Assembly (NCBI GenBank): GCA_964565865.1
Contig: CAZMGM010000005.1
Location: 1 to 64,000 of the forward strand
Reading direction: 5' to 3'
DNA length: 64,000 bases
DNA from: CBDAPI01 sp964565865
GTDB taxonomy: Bacteria; Acidobacteriota; UBA6911; RPQK01; CBDAPI01
Shown: positions 16,957 to 25,524 of the stretch, one piece after another
How positions within the stretch are numbered: the stretch's first letter is position 1
How the letters are laid out: the number at the start of each line of letters is the position of its first letter
Translations under genes and position numbers: made by a program
The notes under the pieces: model-generated
Database searches by the model: none
What the model saw: only the letters and a program-made list of their open reading frames with translations
What the model was told of the DNA's origin: nothing

Positions 16957-18062
16957 AAACAGTTCGGGTCGAGCTGGGCCCTAGAAGCTACAACATTCTG
17001 ATCGCTCCAGACCTTCGTAAGAAGACGGGTTCTCTCTTTCTGAAGCATGCGCTGGGCAGGAAGATTTTCCTGGTTTCCAACCAGAAGGTTTTCTCGCTTC
17101 ATGGCTCAATCGTGCGGGACAGCCTGCAGTCTGCCGGATTCGAAGTTACGGAAATCTTCATTCCCGACGGAGAGGCCCACAAGAATCTTCATACGGTCGA
17201 AAACATTTACACCTATCTGGCCGCTCAGCGGGCGGACCGGGACGCAACGATTGTGGCTCTTGGGGGAGGGGTCACGGGAGATATTTCGGGATTCGTAGCC
17301 GCCACCTTCCTGAGAGGGATCCATTGTGTTCAGATACCCACCACCCTTCTTGCCCAGGTGGACAGTTCAGTCGGTGGAAAGACCGGGGTGAATCATCACA
17401 AAGGGAAAAACCTAGTGGGCGCCTTCCATCAGCCTCGCCTGGTTCTCATCGATACGACTACACTCTCCACGTTGCCTCGCCGGGAGTTCCGCTCCGGCCT
17501 TTACGAGATCCTGAAATACGGTATTATTTATGATATCCAGTTTTTTTCTTTTCTCGAGCGGCACCTCGCCGGTTTGTTGGCCGGTGGCGAGGATGACCTG
17601 GAGAAAGTGATTGCCCGTTGTTGCGAGATCAAAGCTGAAGTCACTTCCCGAGACGAAAGAGAAACCGGCCTCCGGAGGATTCTTAACTTCGGTCACACAT
17701 TCGGTCATGCCCTTGAAGCCGTCACGTCCTACAAGCTCCTGACACATGGAGAAGCTGTCGCTGTCGGGATGCTTGTCGCAACCGAGCTGTCAAGGGAACT
17801 CGATCTGCTAGACGAAGAGACGGGTCACAGAATCGGAGAACTGATTCGTGGAGTAGGCCCCCTGCCCTTTTTGGGGCCCCTCGATTCTTCGGAGCTTCTG
17901 GAAATTATGGAGCACGACAAGAAGCGGAAGGAGGACGTTATTCACTTCGTGCTCCTGAAGCGTATCGGTGAGACTACCATCCGCGGAGATCTCGACTCGG
18001 ATCTTCTCGGTCGGGTATGGGAGAGGGTCCTGCTATCTGTGCCATCTCTTTCCCGTGGTTGA
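16953..18062 (+). CDS. aroB: 3-dehydroquinate synthase
   Basis: This is the second step of the shikimate pathway: NAD-dependent cyclisation of DAHP to 3-dehydroquinate, with a divalent metal. Hallmarks are GGGVTGDISGFVAATFLRG, the PTTLLAQVDSSVGGKTGVNH block, NLVGAFHQP and the metal ligands in RRILNFGHTFGHALE and THGEAVAVGM. The true start is the GTG at 16953, overlapping the thiG stop in GTGA; open frame further upstream is only a shadow of thiG. The length from there, 369 aa, is normal. The next gene, ubiE, starts 6 bp later. Confidence 0.96.
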   Translation: MKTVRVELGPRSYNILIAPDLRKKTGSLFLKHALGRKIFLVSNQKVFSLHGSIVRDSLQSAGFEVTEIFIPDGEAHKNLHTVENIYTYLAAQRADRDATIVALGGGVTGDISGFVAATFLRGIHCVQIPTTLLAQVDSSVGGKTGVNHHKGKNLVGAFHQPRLVLIDTTTLSTLPRREFRSGLYEILKYGIIYDIQFFSFLERHLAGLLAGGEDDLEKVIARCCEIKAEVTSRDERETGLRRILNFGHTFGHALEAVTSYKLLTHGEAVAVGMLVATELSRELDLLDEETGHRIGELIRGVGPLPFLGPLDSSELLEIMEHDKKRKEDVIHFVLLKRIGETTIRGDLDSDLLGRVWERVLLSVPSLSRG

Positions 18063-18068
18063 AAGCCT

Positions 18069-18770
18069 ATGGTTGAACGCAGTGGTCCCCGGATCCGCGC
18101 CATGTTTGGGGCAATAGCCCCAACCTACGACCTGCTGAATCATGTCCTGTCGTTGTTCGTGGATCGCCACTGGAGAAAAATGGCCCGGAGAAGTCTGGAG
18201 GCGCAGCTGTGTCAGAAGGACCGCTTATTGGACTTGTGTACGGGAACCGGGGACCTGGCCATGGAAATGGCCAAGATCGCTCCGGTCGTAGCCTGTGACT
18301 TTGCTCATCCCATGCTAACCAGAGGTGTCAAAAAGGTGCACCGGCGCCAGCCCCCACACCGAATCTTCTTCGTCGAAGGCGATGCTCTTGCGCTTCCCTT
18401 CCCCGCGGGGAGTTTCCAGGCAGCTACCATTGCTTTCGGGCTTCGCAACCTGGAGAACTACCAAAAGGGCCTCAGCGAAGTGGCTCGAGTTGTGCGGGAA
18501 GGAGGGCATCTAGCCGTACTTGAGTTCGCTGTTCCGGTCTCCCCTATTCTGGGAACGGTTTATCGGATCTATTTCGAGCGCTTACTGCCCCTGCTCGGAG
18601 GGCTTGTGTCGGGGAATATCAGTTCTTACCGGTACCTGCCAGAATCGGTCAAGGAATTCCCCCGGGGCTCGAAGCTGAACGATTTGTTCCGCGGGGCCGG
18701 TTTTTCGACACCTGATTCTCTTAGACTGAGTGGCGGGATCGTAGAGCTCCATATTGCACGCAAAAGGTGA
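18069..18770 (+). CDS. ubiE: Demethylmenaquinone/ubiquinone C-methyltransferase
   Basis: This SAM-dependent class I methyltransferase of the UbiE/MenG family carries out the last step of menaquinone synthesis. Motif I reads LLDLCTGTGDLAMEMAK, and the family signatures are present: FGAIAPTYDLLNHVLS near the start, and FGLRNLENYQKGLSEVARV with LEFAVP in the middle. It is 233 aa. Because mqnA (futalosine route) is also in the window, the menaquinone (MenG) role is more likely than ubiquinone. The gene lies 6 bp after aroB. Confidence 0.94.
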   Translation: MVERSGPRIRAMFGAIAPTYDLLNHVLSLFVDRHWRKMARRSLEAQLCQKDRLLDLCTGTGDLAMEMAKIAPVVACDFAHPMLTRGVKKVHRRQPPHRIFFVEGDALALPFPAGSFQAATIAFGLRNLENYQKGLSEVARVVREGGHLAVLEFAVPVSPILGTVYRIYFERLLPLLGGLVSGNISSYRYLPESVKEFPRGSKLNDLFRGAGFSTPDSLRLSGGIVELHIARKR

Positions 18771-19137
18771 CGACGAGCCCATTCTACTGGTAGAGGATGA
18801 AGACTGCATTCGGAAGTTGCTCGGTGAGATTTTGAGCCGCAGGAGATACACCGTCTTTGAGGGCTCGAATGAAGAAAGGGCGCTTCCACTGGCAAAGATG
18901 CTGGGAGTTGTTGACCTCCTCATAACCAACCTGGTTATGCCGGCAATGGGGGGATGGGAGTTAGTCCAAGAGCTCAGAGAGACCAGGCTTGGCAGAAAAC
19001 TCAGGATTCTCTACAGCTCCGGCTACCCGGAATCCATCAACCTGGAGCTTCTGAAAGGGGGCCCGGCTGGAGTCTCATTCCTGGCCAAACTCTTTACGCC
19101 CGACGCCCAGGTGGCCGCGAGAAAATCAGGGAAATGA
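18754..19137 (+). CDS. Degenerate response-regulator receiver domain
   Basis: This stand-alone receiver-like protein (127 aa) begins at a TTG inside the end of ubiE. The acidic pocket (LLVEDED) is kept, but the phosphoacceptor site reads ITNLVMPAMGG, with Asn in place of Asp. The usual KPF near the C-terminus is KLF. A +1 shift close to the end would restore a typical KIREMM ending, so the 3' end may be frameshifted. It resembles the C-terminal receiver of a hybrid sensor kinase. It is either a phosphorylation-independent receiver or a decaying fragment. Confidence 0.55.
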   Translation: MHAKGDDEPILLVEDEDCIRKLLGEILSRRRYTVFEGSNEERALPLAKMLGVVDLLITNLVMPAMGGWELVQELRETRLGRKLRILYSSGYPESINLELLKGGPAGVSFLAKLFTPDAQVAARKSGK

Positions 19138-19191
19138 TGGGGATGCACTCTCACCGTTTTCTCCCCAGTTCCCGATCTCAGACAATTCCAG

Positions 19192-19944
19192 ATGCTTGAG
19201 AACCAGAGAATCGTTGTGATCCTTCCGGCTTACAATGCGGCTGCCACTTTGCAACGCACCGTCAGCGAGATCCCCTGGAACATTGTCGATGAACTCTTGC
19301 TGGTCGACGACGGAAGCTTCGATGAAACGGCACGGATCTCGCGAGACCTGGGCATTAGAACAATCCAGCACGACCGAAACCTCGGTTACGGGGCCAACCA
19401 GAAGACCTGCTATCGAAGTGCCCTCGCTCTACCAGCTGATGTCTTCGTAATGCTCCATCCGGACTATCAGTACTCGCCCCGGCTTATTCCTGCAATCGCT
19501 GCCATGGTCGTCAGTGGTGAATTTGATCTCGTCCTGGGTTCCAGAATCCTGGGAGGCACCGCCCTGAAAGGTGGAATGCCCCTCTACAAATACCTTGCCA
19601 ACCGTTTCCTGACCTGGTTCGAGAACCTTCTAACCGGAGCCCAACTGTCCGAATACCACACTGGATTTCGTGCGTTCAGCCGCAAGCTTCTGGAAGAGCT
19701 ACCCCTGGCCAACAACTCCGACGATTTCGTTTTCGACAACCAGATTCTGGTCCAGGCCCTCCATTTCGGTTTCCGACTGGGTGAAATCAGCTGCCCCACG
19801 AGATACAATTCCGATGCCTCGACCCTTAACCTCCGTCGGTCGATCTTGTACGGAATCGGAGTTATGGCGTGCGGCCTCCAGTACCGGCTTCAGAGAATGG
19901 GGATATGGTCGTTTGCTGTCTTCAATGCGGAAGACAAGCTCTAA
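19192..19944 (+). CDS. Family 2 glycosyltransferase (dolichyl-phosphate-mannose-synthase-like)
   Basis: This GT-A fold transferase starts with VVILPAYNAAATLQRTV and has VDDGSFDET for nucleotide-sugar binding, HDRNLGYGANQKTCY, and HPDYQY as the DxD-like motif. LGSRIL and YHTGFRAFSR are typical of the DPM1/undecaprenyl-phosphate sugar transferase subgroup. It is 250 aa with no C-terminal membrane segments, so it is a cytoplasmic or peripheral enzyme. The donor and acceptor are unknown. It is followed by an SGNH hydrolase, compatible with glycan or cell-surface work. Confidence 0.88.
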   Translation: MLENQRIVVILPAYNAAATLQRTVSEIPWNIVDELLLVDDGSFDETARISRDLGIRTIQHDRNLGYGANQKTCYRSALALPADVFVMLHPDYQYSPRLIPAIAAMVVSGEFDLVLGSRILGGTALKGGMPLYKYLANRFLTWFENLLTGAQLSEYHTGFRAFSRKLLEELPLANNSDDFVFDNQILVQALHFGFRLGEISCPTRYNSDASTLNLRRSILYGIGVMACGLQYRLQRMGIWSFAVFNAEDKL

Positions 19945-20006
19945 CTGGTTCCCCATGGCCGCTCCGAGGCGTGTAAGAGTTTATCCTAGTAGGCGGTTCA
20001 GAACCT

Positions 20007-21125
20007 ATGGTGCGTGGGACTAGCCGACCAGGTGGATTCCCGAAAACAAGCCTGGTCTCGCTCCGGACACTCCTGACCCCGATCTTTCTCGTGTTCTTCC
20101 TTCTACCGGTCGAGCTCATTATTAAGTTTGGGAAGGTCGAGGGCCCAGCCAGGCAGGACACCATTCCCGGCGAGTTCATGCCCACAAGAGTTCGAGCACA
20201 TTTCCAGGGCTCGGTAGGGGGGATCGAGGGGATATTCACAAATCGGTACGGCTTCCGAGGGCAACCTGACTTCCCGCGAGCGCGTCCTCGCTCAGAGTTG
20301 AGGATTCTCGCTCTGGGAGATTCCGTCGGTTTCGGGGTCGGCGTAAGTGTGGAAGCAACGTATGCCAGGCAGGCGGAAGCTGTACTGAATTTGGGGAAAC
20401 GAGTTCGTTTTATTAACGCATCCGGACAGGGCTACAGCCCGTCGTCCTACCTCGCCTACCTGGTGGCGGAGGGTTTTGATTTTGAGCCGAATCTGATCCT
20501 GGTGCAAATGGAGCCGTCCAACGACGTCACAGATGAGGCCCTCCTTCGGGTAGTGGCGGGGGCTGGGCTGGCTCCAGAGGTTCGAGGTGGCCGCTACAGC
20601 GTCGCCTGGGACGGCAACCTTCTGGGTTCGATCACCCTGGGTCCGTACTTTTATGAGCAAACCTATCTCTACACGATGCTCACCCGTCGTCTGTTCACCA
20701 CTTTGGACAACGCTTTCCCTCAACACACCGCCCTTTCAGCTCCGGAAAACTTCTACTACCACCAGGAGTTCGACCGTTTCCTTCTCTCGCCCGAGCGCAT
20801 CGAGCTCGGTTGGAAGCGATCTTTGGAAGCGTTTACCCTGATCGGTGAAAATGCCCGCAAGAAAGGCTCGCAGTTCGTTCTGCTGTTGATCCCAACCCTT
20901 TTTGCATTCCATGAAAACGCGGATGTGAGCAACTTTGGCAACAGCCTGGTCGACCGGATGGCCGAATGGGCTCGATCAAAAGGAATCTTTTTCATTGATC
21001 TCCGGCCGGCCCTCCATGCTGCCGGAGGCAGTGGACTCTATATGGATTTTGCCCACTTCACAGCGGAGGGACACCGGGCTGCGGGTCGGGAGATCGCCAG
21101 ACAGCTTCGGAATTATCTGCCTTAA
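20007..21125 (+). CDS. Membrane-anchored SGNH/GDSL hydrolase
   Basis: An N-terminal membrane helix (about residues 22-42) precedes an SGNH esterase fold of about 300 residues. Block I is ALGDSVGFGVG with the nucleophile Ser. A PSNDV segment supplies the Asn block, and DFAHFTAEGHRAAG near the end supplies the catalytic Asp and His. The arrangement resembles AlgX/DltD-like or polysaccharide O-acetyl esterase/transferase proteins that act outside the membrane. The substrate is unknown. It sits just downstream of a GT2 glycosyltransferase. Confidence 0.85.
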   Translation: MVRGTSRPGGFPKTSLVSLRTLLTPIFLVFFLLPVELIIKFGKVEGPARQDTIPGEFMPTRVRAHFQGSVGGIEGIFTNRYGFRGQPDFPRARPRSELRILALGDSVGFGVGVSVEATYARQAEAVLNLGKRVRFINASGQGYSPSSYLAYLVAEGFDFEPNLILVQMEPSNDVTDEALLRVVAGAGLAPEVRGGRYSVAWDGNLLGSITLGPYFYEQTYLYTMLTRRLFTTLDNAFPQHTALSAPENFYYHQEFDRFLLSPERIELGWKRSLEAFTLIGENARKKGSQFVLLLIPTLFAFHENADVSNFGNSLVDRMAEWARSKGIFFIDLRPALHAAGGSGLYMDFAHFTAEGHRAAGREIARQLRNYLP

Positions 21126-21338
21126 CTGGCTTCTGGATCTGGTACTTACCGTGCTCACCCCTGTTTCCAGTTCCCCGTTCGGGAACTTCCAATCTCTAAC
21201 TAGTGATCGGTAACCCTCCAAACAGTTTGTGGAACTTTCACCATGATGAAATGGACTCCTGCCGGAGCCTGACACGGCATCTAAACTGCCAGCGGCAAGT
21301 TTTGAACTGTATCAGGAGAGGAGTCCAGATACGGGCTG
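21126..21338. repeat. Spacer with low-complexity repeat and a repeat-family relic
   Basis: Positions 21130-21215 consist of degenerate words (cagttccccgttcggga, gatcggtaaccctcc). At 21231-21245 the minus strand carries CATGGTGAAAGTTCCAC followed by the perfect hairpin CAAACTGTTTG, a relic of the GTGGTGAAAGT family. A further inverted repeat, TGGACTCCT (21250-21258) with AGGAGTCCA (near 21321-21329), frames the rest and could act as a bidirectional terminator between the convergent genes. Confidence 0.45.
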
Positions 21339-22331
21339 TTAGCAGCCCCAGCGCAAGAGGATGCCTCCCCACGTAAACCCGGCTCCGAACGAGGCAAGGA
21401 GAACCAAATCGCCATCCTGAAGCCGTCCTTCCTTCTGCGCCTCGGCAAGGCCCACGGGAATCGTGGCAGCCGTGGTGTTCGCGTAGCGATCGATGTTGAT
21501 GAAAACCTGATCCTTTTTTAGACCCAGCCGTTCAACCGCTGAGTTGATAATTCTCAAGTTGGCCTGGTGGGGAATGAAAAGCTTGATGTCCTCCGGACCA
21601 AGGTGGTTCCTATGCAACAACTCCTGGCACACTTCGGTCATCAGCTTGACGGCGAATTTGAAAACCATGCGCCCATCCTGATGAACAACGTGCATCTGTT
21701 TCTCGACCGTCTCATGACTGGCCGGGTTGAGACTTCCCCCTGCCGGCATGGAGAGATACTTGCCGCCAGATCCATCACTGCGAAGCAGAAAGTCGAGAAT
21801 CCCACTGTCGTCGTTGCTGGGCTCCAGAAGAACAGCACCGGATCCGTCCCCAAACAAGACACAGGTCGATCTGTCCTCGAAGTTAATGATCGTGCTCATG
21901 ACGTCCGTACCCACCACGAAGACTTTCTCATAAACTCCGTTTTGTATGTACTGGGCACCCGTGGCAAGGGCATAAACAAACCCGGAGCAGGCGCCCGAGA
22001 GATCAAATCCCCAGGCATTGCGGGCTCCCAGCTTGTCCTGCAGAATGCAGGCGGTTGAGGGAAACATCATGTCGGGAGTCACAGTGGCAACAATGATGAG
22101 ATCTATGTCACCGGGACTGTACGGTGTCTGGTCGAGCGCCTGCCGGACTGCCTGAACCGAAAGATCACTGTTGGCTTGCCCGTTTGAAACAACTCGCCTT
22201 TCAACAATTCCCGTTCTGTCGCGAATCCACTGATCTGACGTATTGACCAAGTCAGCTAAATCCTGATTGGAAACTATCTTCTCGGGAAAAGACATTCCCG
22301 TTGCGGTGATTCTAGCTTTAAGGTTACTCAA
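21339..22331 (-). CDS. fabH: 3-oxoacyl-ACP synthase III (FabH)
   Basis: FabH condenses acetyl-CoA (or a branched acyl-CoA) with malonyl-ACP to start fatty acid synthesis. The triad is intact: Cys in DLSGACSGFVYAL, His in FIPHQANLRI and Asn in YANTTAATIP; the GFG-like loop near the end reads SFGAGFTWG. Length is 330 aa. It is the last gene of an apparent tonB-lspA-lolA-fabH run, 49 bp after lolA. Confidence 0.96.
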   Translation of the reverse strand: MSNLKARITATGMSFPEKIVSNQDLADLVNTSDQWIRDRTGIVERRVVSNGQANSDLSVQAVRQALDQTPYSPGDIDLIIVATVTPDMMFPSTACILQDKLGARNAWGFDLSGACSGFVYALATGAQYIQNGVYEKVFVVGTDVMSTIINFEDRSTCVLFGDGSGAVLLEPSNDDSGILDFLLRSDGSGGKYLSMPAGGSLNPASHETVEKQMHVVHQDGRMVFKFAVKLMTEVCQELLHRNHLGPEDIKLFIPHQANLRIINSAVERLGLKKDQVFINIDRYANTTAATIPVGLAEAQKEGRLQDGDLVLLASFGAGFTWGGILLRWGC

Positions 22332-22380
22332 TCCGCAGCTTCCTTGGCCTGCTCGAATAGCTCATGAGCCTGCACTTCGC

Positions 22381-23214
22381 CTATTGGCTGTTTTCCCGGA
22401 CGATTTCAACACCTTTCGGTGGCTTGAACCGGAATCGTCGATCGGGAATACTGACATCCTCCCGGACATTCTTCAAGATGTAGTCATTTCTAGCCCCGAT
22501 GGGTTCGATGGACGCCAGTCTCACGATCTGATACGAGGTGGGCTCGATTTCCAACAGTATTCGAAGCAAGAATCCGTCGGCCTGGCGAGGGATAAGACGG
22601 ACCAGGAAGTTCTCCTTGGCCGAAGGCATTTCTTCTCTCTCGAACTCAATTTCAAAATCTCTAGCGACCTGTCCTTCGCCCATGAAAAACAGCACCAGTC
22701 GATCTTTTGCCAGCTCGTAAATGAAAATTTTCCGGTCGCCCGGAATATAAAAAAAAGCTTGTTTGCCGGTCGAAAACAGGTACTTTTCCGTAGGATTCCG
22801 ATATTCCCAGTACATCTTCTGCGGTTTCTTCAGCATTAAAACACCGTGTTCCTCGTCTCTCGTCATATGGGCGGTGTAGACCTGTGTGAACTCTGCTTGG
22901 AGGGTTCGGATCCCGCGATAGTGTTGCTGGCTACGCTGGATCACCTGCAGAGCCGAAATGCTCTCCTCTGCTGCTTCCTGGCTCCATCCAACACTGCTCA
23001 TGAGGAGAAACATGCCTGGCAGCCAGAGGACGCAAACACCTGGCCCCCTTCGGTTTACGGGCGGCGCAGTTCCATCTGCTGCGTTACCCCACCTCGCCGA
23101 TACTTTGGAATGGCCTACATCGGTTCGCCTTCCATCTGTACCCACAGCACCCGCAACGCGGGCCGCGGAACTTTCACCACGGGTTACGAGGCCTTCAAAC
23201 CTTGTCTCCTTCAT
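22381..23214 (-). CDS. lolA: Outer-membrane lipoprotein carrier protein LolA
   Basis: LolA ferries lipoproteins across the periplasm from LolCDE to the outer membrane. The mature part shows the family pattern: LQAEFTQVY, the MYWEYRNPTEKYLFSTGKQ strand pair, and the C-terminal RFRFKPPKGVEIV. Two starts are possible. The ATG at 23214 overlaps the lspA stop (ATGA), giving 277 aa with about 90 odd residues before the hydrophobic VCVLWLPGMFLLMSSVGW signal segment. The ATG at 23013 gives 210 aa, the family length, but lacks a charged n-region. The extra N-terminal stretch is encoded by a dispersed repeat (23107-23190), so the original 5' end may have been disturbed. Confidence 0.85.
   Translation of the reverse strand: MKETRFEGLVTRGESSAARVAGAVGTDGRRTDVGHSKVSARWGNAADGTAPPVNRRGPGVCVLWLPGMFLLMSSVGWSQEAAEESISALQVIQRSQQHYRGIRTLQAEFTQVYTAHMTRDEEHGVLMLKKPQKMYWEYRNPTEKYLFSTGKQAFFYIPGDRKIFIYELAKDRLVLFFMGEGQVARDFEIEFEREEMPSAKENFLVRLIPRQADGFLLRILLEIEPTSYQIVRLASIEPIGARNDYILKNVREDVSIPDRRFRFKPPKGVEIVRENSQ
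23107..23190 (-). repeat. Repeat-family copy within the lolA 5' region
   Basis: On the minus strand the sequence gtggtgaaagttccgcgg is followed by the hairpin CCCGC-GTT-GCGGG and then cagatggaaggcgaaccgat. This matches the left arm of the 26.5-kb element (core, hairpin GGCCGC-GTT-GCGGGCC, cagatgcaaggcgaaccgat) over about 80 bp with a few differences, several of them paired in the hairpin. Translated in reverse, both copies give closely similar peptides (IGSPSIC / IGSPCIW ... GTFTTG). Confidence 0.75.
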
Positions 23215-23714
23215 TCCCTGATGGTGCTCTGATCCGTTGCCGATTCGTTCCCCTCCCCCAGCAGACTGATTGCCAGAATCAGGAAGACGCCTGTCGTAAT
23301 AGCCGAGTCCGCAATGTTGAAAGTCGGCCAAGCCCAGACACCCCGCCAGTGCAGCTTGACGAAGTCAACCACAAACCCGCGAACCAGGCGATCCACAGAA
23401 TTGCCCAGTACACCCCCCAGCACCAGGCCCAGAGCTACCAAGATGGGGGACGGGTCGGGCGAGGTTGTCCAGATGTAGTAGAGCACCATACATAGGGCCC
23501 CGATCGCGAGAAGCCCCAGAGCAGGACCTTTCCACTGAGATTGGAAGTCATCGAAAAGGCCAAAAGCAATTCCAGTGTTCTCAGCATATTGAATCGTGAA
23601 AAAGCCCTCGATCACCGGGTAGTCGTGCCAAGAAAGGGTGCTCTTGACCCACCATTTGGTGAGCAGATCGGCAGCAAACACCATGAAAGCCAACGTGATT
23701 GACAATCTTCTCAT
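23211..23714 (-). CDS. lspA: Lipoprotein signal peptidase II
   Basis: This membrane aspartic protease cleaves prolipoproteins after lipid modification. Four hydrophobic helices are present. The two catalytic Asp blocks read GNSVDRLVRGFVVDF and FNIADSAITTG, and YAENTGIAFG is the first conserved block. The start at 23714 (MRRLSITLAF, 167 aa) is preferred to 23759 because GGAGA precedes it and the product matches family length. The stop overlaps the possible lolA start. Pairing with lolA makes sense: both act on lipoproteins. Confidence 0.94.
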   Translation of the reverse strand: MRRLSITLAFMVFAADLLTKWWVKSTLSWHDYPVIEGFFTIQYAENTGIAFGLFDDFQSQWKGPALGLLAIGALCMVLYYIWTTSPDPSPILVALGLVLGGVLGNSVDRLVRGFVVDFVKLHWRGVWAWPTFNIADSAITTGVFLILAISLLGEGNESATDQSTIRE

Positions 23715-23802
23715 GCTTCTCCGGTCGACTGGCCAGAAACCCGTTATGCAAGCCGACATTATAGGTGAGTGGATCGGTCGTCGATGTCCTGCGCATCTCC
23801 GT

Positions 23803-24669
23803 TCAGCGCAGGTTGAAGGTGACCTCTATCGTCGCCCAAACGTCAACGGCCTGTCCGTTGCGCATTCCGGGGCGGAACTTCCAGTTCGAGACAATTTCTA
23901 GAATCGCGTTTTCCTCCAGACCATATCCAAGGCCCCGGACAACGCTGAGGGTGTCGACTTGACCGTTCCCTCGCACCACTCCTCGCAATAGGATGACTCC
24001 CTGGACTTTGGCCTTAATAGCATCGTCCGTATAAGCGGGAGTAGTTTTGACCAGCAGTACTGGCATACTGACATCTCCACCCACCTGAAAGACACCCTCA
24101 CCTCTGCCGGCGCCGCGTCCCAGTCCCTGCCCAGCGACGCCGCTCCCACCTTGATTCCCGAGTCCCAGACCACCCCGCGAGGGAGGACCGGGAGGTGCTT
24201 CGATCTCCCCGATACTGAGATCCACAACCAGTTCCTCGAGAATCCGCGGAATCTCAACAGCAACCCGATGAATCGGCTCGGGAGCTTCGGGCGTGGGATC
24301 GGGAATGGGCACGAACTTTGGCTTGAGCTTGGGCAGTACGGGTTTGGGTTTGGGGGGTGGAGCAACGGGTTTACCAGCGGCACCCTCCAGTAGCGCAGGC
24401 CTCGCCAACTGCTTGATCACAAACTTCTCAGTGGTTAGCGGTAGCTCGCTTGCTCCCAGGCTGGGCCAGACAATCAGCAAAAGAAAAACGTGGAATACGA
24501 ATCCAAGAATAGCCGCTACCAAAAGAGGGCGCCGTCTCGACACGTCCTCACTAAAAATATTGTAGGGATCGTCCACAAACACGAGCCGCTCGCTGGGCAC
24601 GATTCTGAGGGCAAAGAGCCACTCGAAAAAGCCCCTAAATCCTGCTCTTTGTCGTTCCAGCATGGCCAA
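23803..24669 (-). CDS. TonB family protein
   Basis: This is an energy-transducer-like protein of 288 aa. A cytoplasmic N-terminal part of about 48 residues precedes one membrane helix (LLVAAILGFVFHVFLLLIVW, about 49-68), then a Pro/Lys-rich periplasmic spacer (KPVAPPPKPKPVLPKLKPK), a Gly-rich linker, and a C-terminal TonB domain (about 205-288: PVLLVKTTPAYTDDA, GVILLRGVV, NWKFRPGMRNGQAV). The layout is typical of Acidobacteria-like TonB proteins not linked to ExbBD. It stands first in the minus-strand run with lspA, lolA and fabH. Confidence 0.88.
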   Translation of the reverse strand: MAMLERQRAGFRGFFEWLFALRIVPSERLVFVDDPYNIFSEDVSRRRPLLVAAILGFVFHVFLLLIVWPSLGASELPLTTEKFVIKQLARPALLEGAAGKPVAPPPKPKPVLPKLKPKFVPIPDPTPEAPEPIHRVAVEIPRILEELVVDLSIGEIEAPPGPPSRGGLGLGNQGGSGVAGQGLGRGAGRGEGVFQVGGDVSMPVLLVKTTPAYTDDAIKAKVQGVILLRGVVRGNGQVDTLSVVRGLGYGLEENAILEIVSNWKFRPGMRNGQAVDVWATIEVTFNLR

Positions 24670-24869
24670 AACAATCTGTATTCTGGTGATTGCGGAGTAG
24701 GGCTTTCAACACCCTCAGCTACAATCCGATGTATACCCCTTCAAAAAGTCTCACTCTTCACGGCTCGAAGGCCTGCACGATAGGCGGCCCAACCAAGCCA
24801 GCACCGATAAGGCTACCTATTCATTATGACGCATTTCGCCACGATCTGGTTCCCCGACAGTTCTCCAGC

Positions 24870-25523
24870 TCACTGGAATCGTTTGGAAGCGAGCAGAGCG
24901 GCTGTGCGTCTTGGAATCGGGTCACAGGCTGAAAGGTCATTGTTGAGGATCTTTAAATCCTCTACGCCGTCCACGTCATACCAGTGGGGCAGTTCATAGT
25001 AATCCTTGTGCCCCAGCCTCTCACGCGTCGCGGACAGCACTTTCGAGGTGCCCCAGGGAATAGCAGTAAAGATCTCTGGAACCGGCCGGGAGAGACCGAG
25101 CAGACAATATCCTCCATCTGCAGCCGGTGCCAAAACAACCGGGTAGCGGCGCAACTGCTCCCGAGCCTCACGAAAGAAGGAGAGAGGAAGAGTGGGGGAA
25201 TCGGTTCCTACAAAAACCACCTTGTGGCTGGAACGGCTCAACTCCCCGTACGCATGCCACATGCGTTGACCCAGATCGGAACCGTTCTGGCAGCAAAGCC
25301 GAAGGCGGGCGGGAAGTGTATGGAACTGAGCGAATTGCCTGTTCTCTTCCTCCGTCGAGTCGGCCAGGAAAAGCGTTAGGTCAGCGGGAACACACACCAG
25401 ACGGTCGATGGTGTCGAGAAGAAAGGCTTCGTGGAACTGCAGGGCCGCTTCCGCGCCCACGGAAGCAGCCAGCCGGGTCTTCACCTTGCCCAGCCGAGGA
25501 AACCGGGCAAAGATGGCGATCAC
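24870..25523 (-). CDS. DUF2064 / TIGR04282 family glycosyltransferase-like protein
   Basis: This GT-A fold protein of the DUF2064 family (some are annotated as arsenosugar-type glycosyltransferases) has the signatures IFARFPRLGKVKTRLA at the start, GSDLGQRM, VFVGTDSPTLP, APAADGGYCLLGL, IPWGTSKV and a C-terminal WYDVDGVEDL. It is 218 aa from the GTG at 25523, which lies right at the stop of the HNH gene (TGAAGTG), so the two are translationally coupled. A TTG at 25532 is an alternative. The natural substrate is unknown. Confidence 0.87.
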   Translation of the reverse strand: MIAIFARFPRLGKVKTRLAASVGAEAALQFHEAFLLDTIDRLVCVPADLTLFLADSTEEENRQFAQFHTLPARLRLCCQNGSDLGQRMWHAYGELSRSSHKVVFVGTDSPTLPLSFFREAREQLRRYPVVLAPAADGGYCLLGLSRPVPEIFTAIPWGTSKVLSATRERLGHKDYYELPHWYDVDGVEDLKILNNDLSACDPIPRRTAALLASKRFQ

Positions 25524-25524
25524 T

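Noticed and set aside
24670..24869. Possible small gene or RNA between tonB and the DUF2064 gene
   Set aside because: There is no open frame with a ribosome-binding site, no strong hairpin, and no match to the repeat families.
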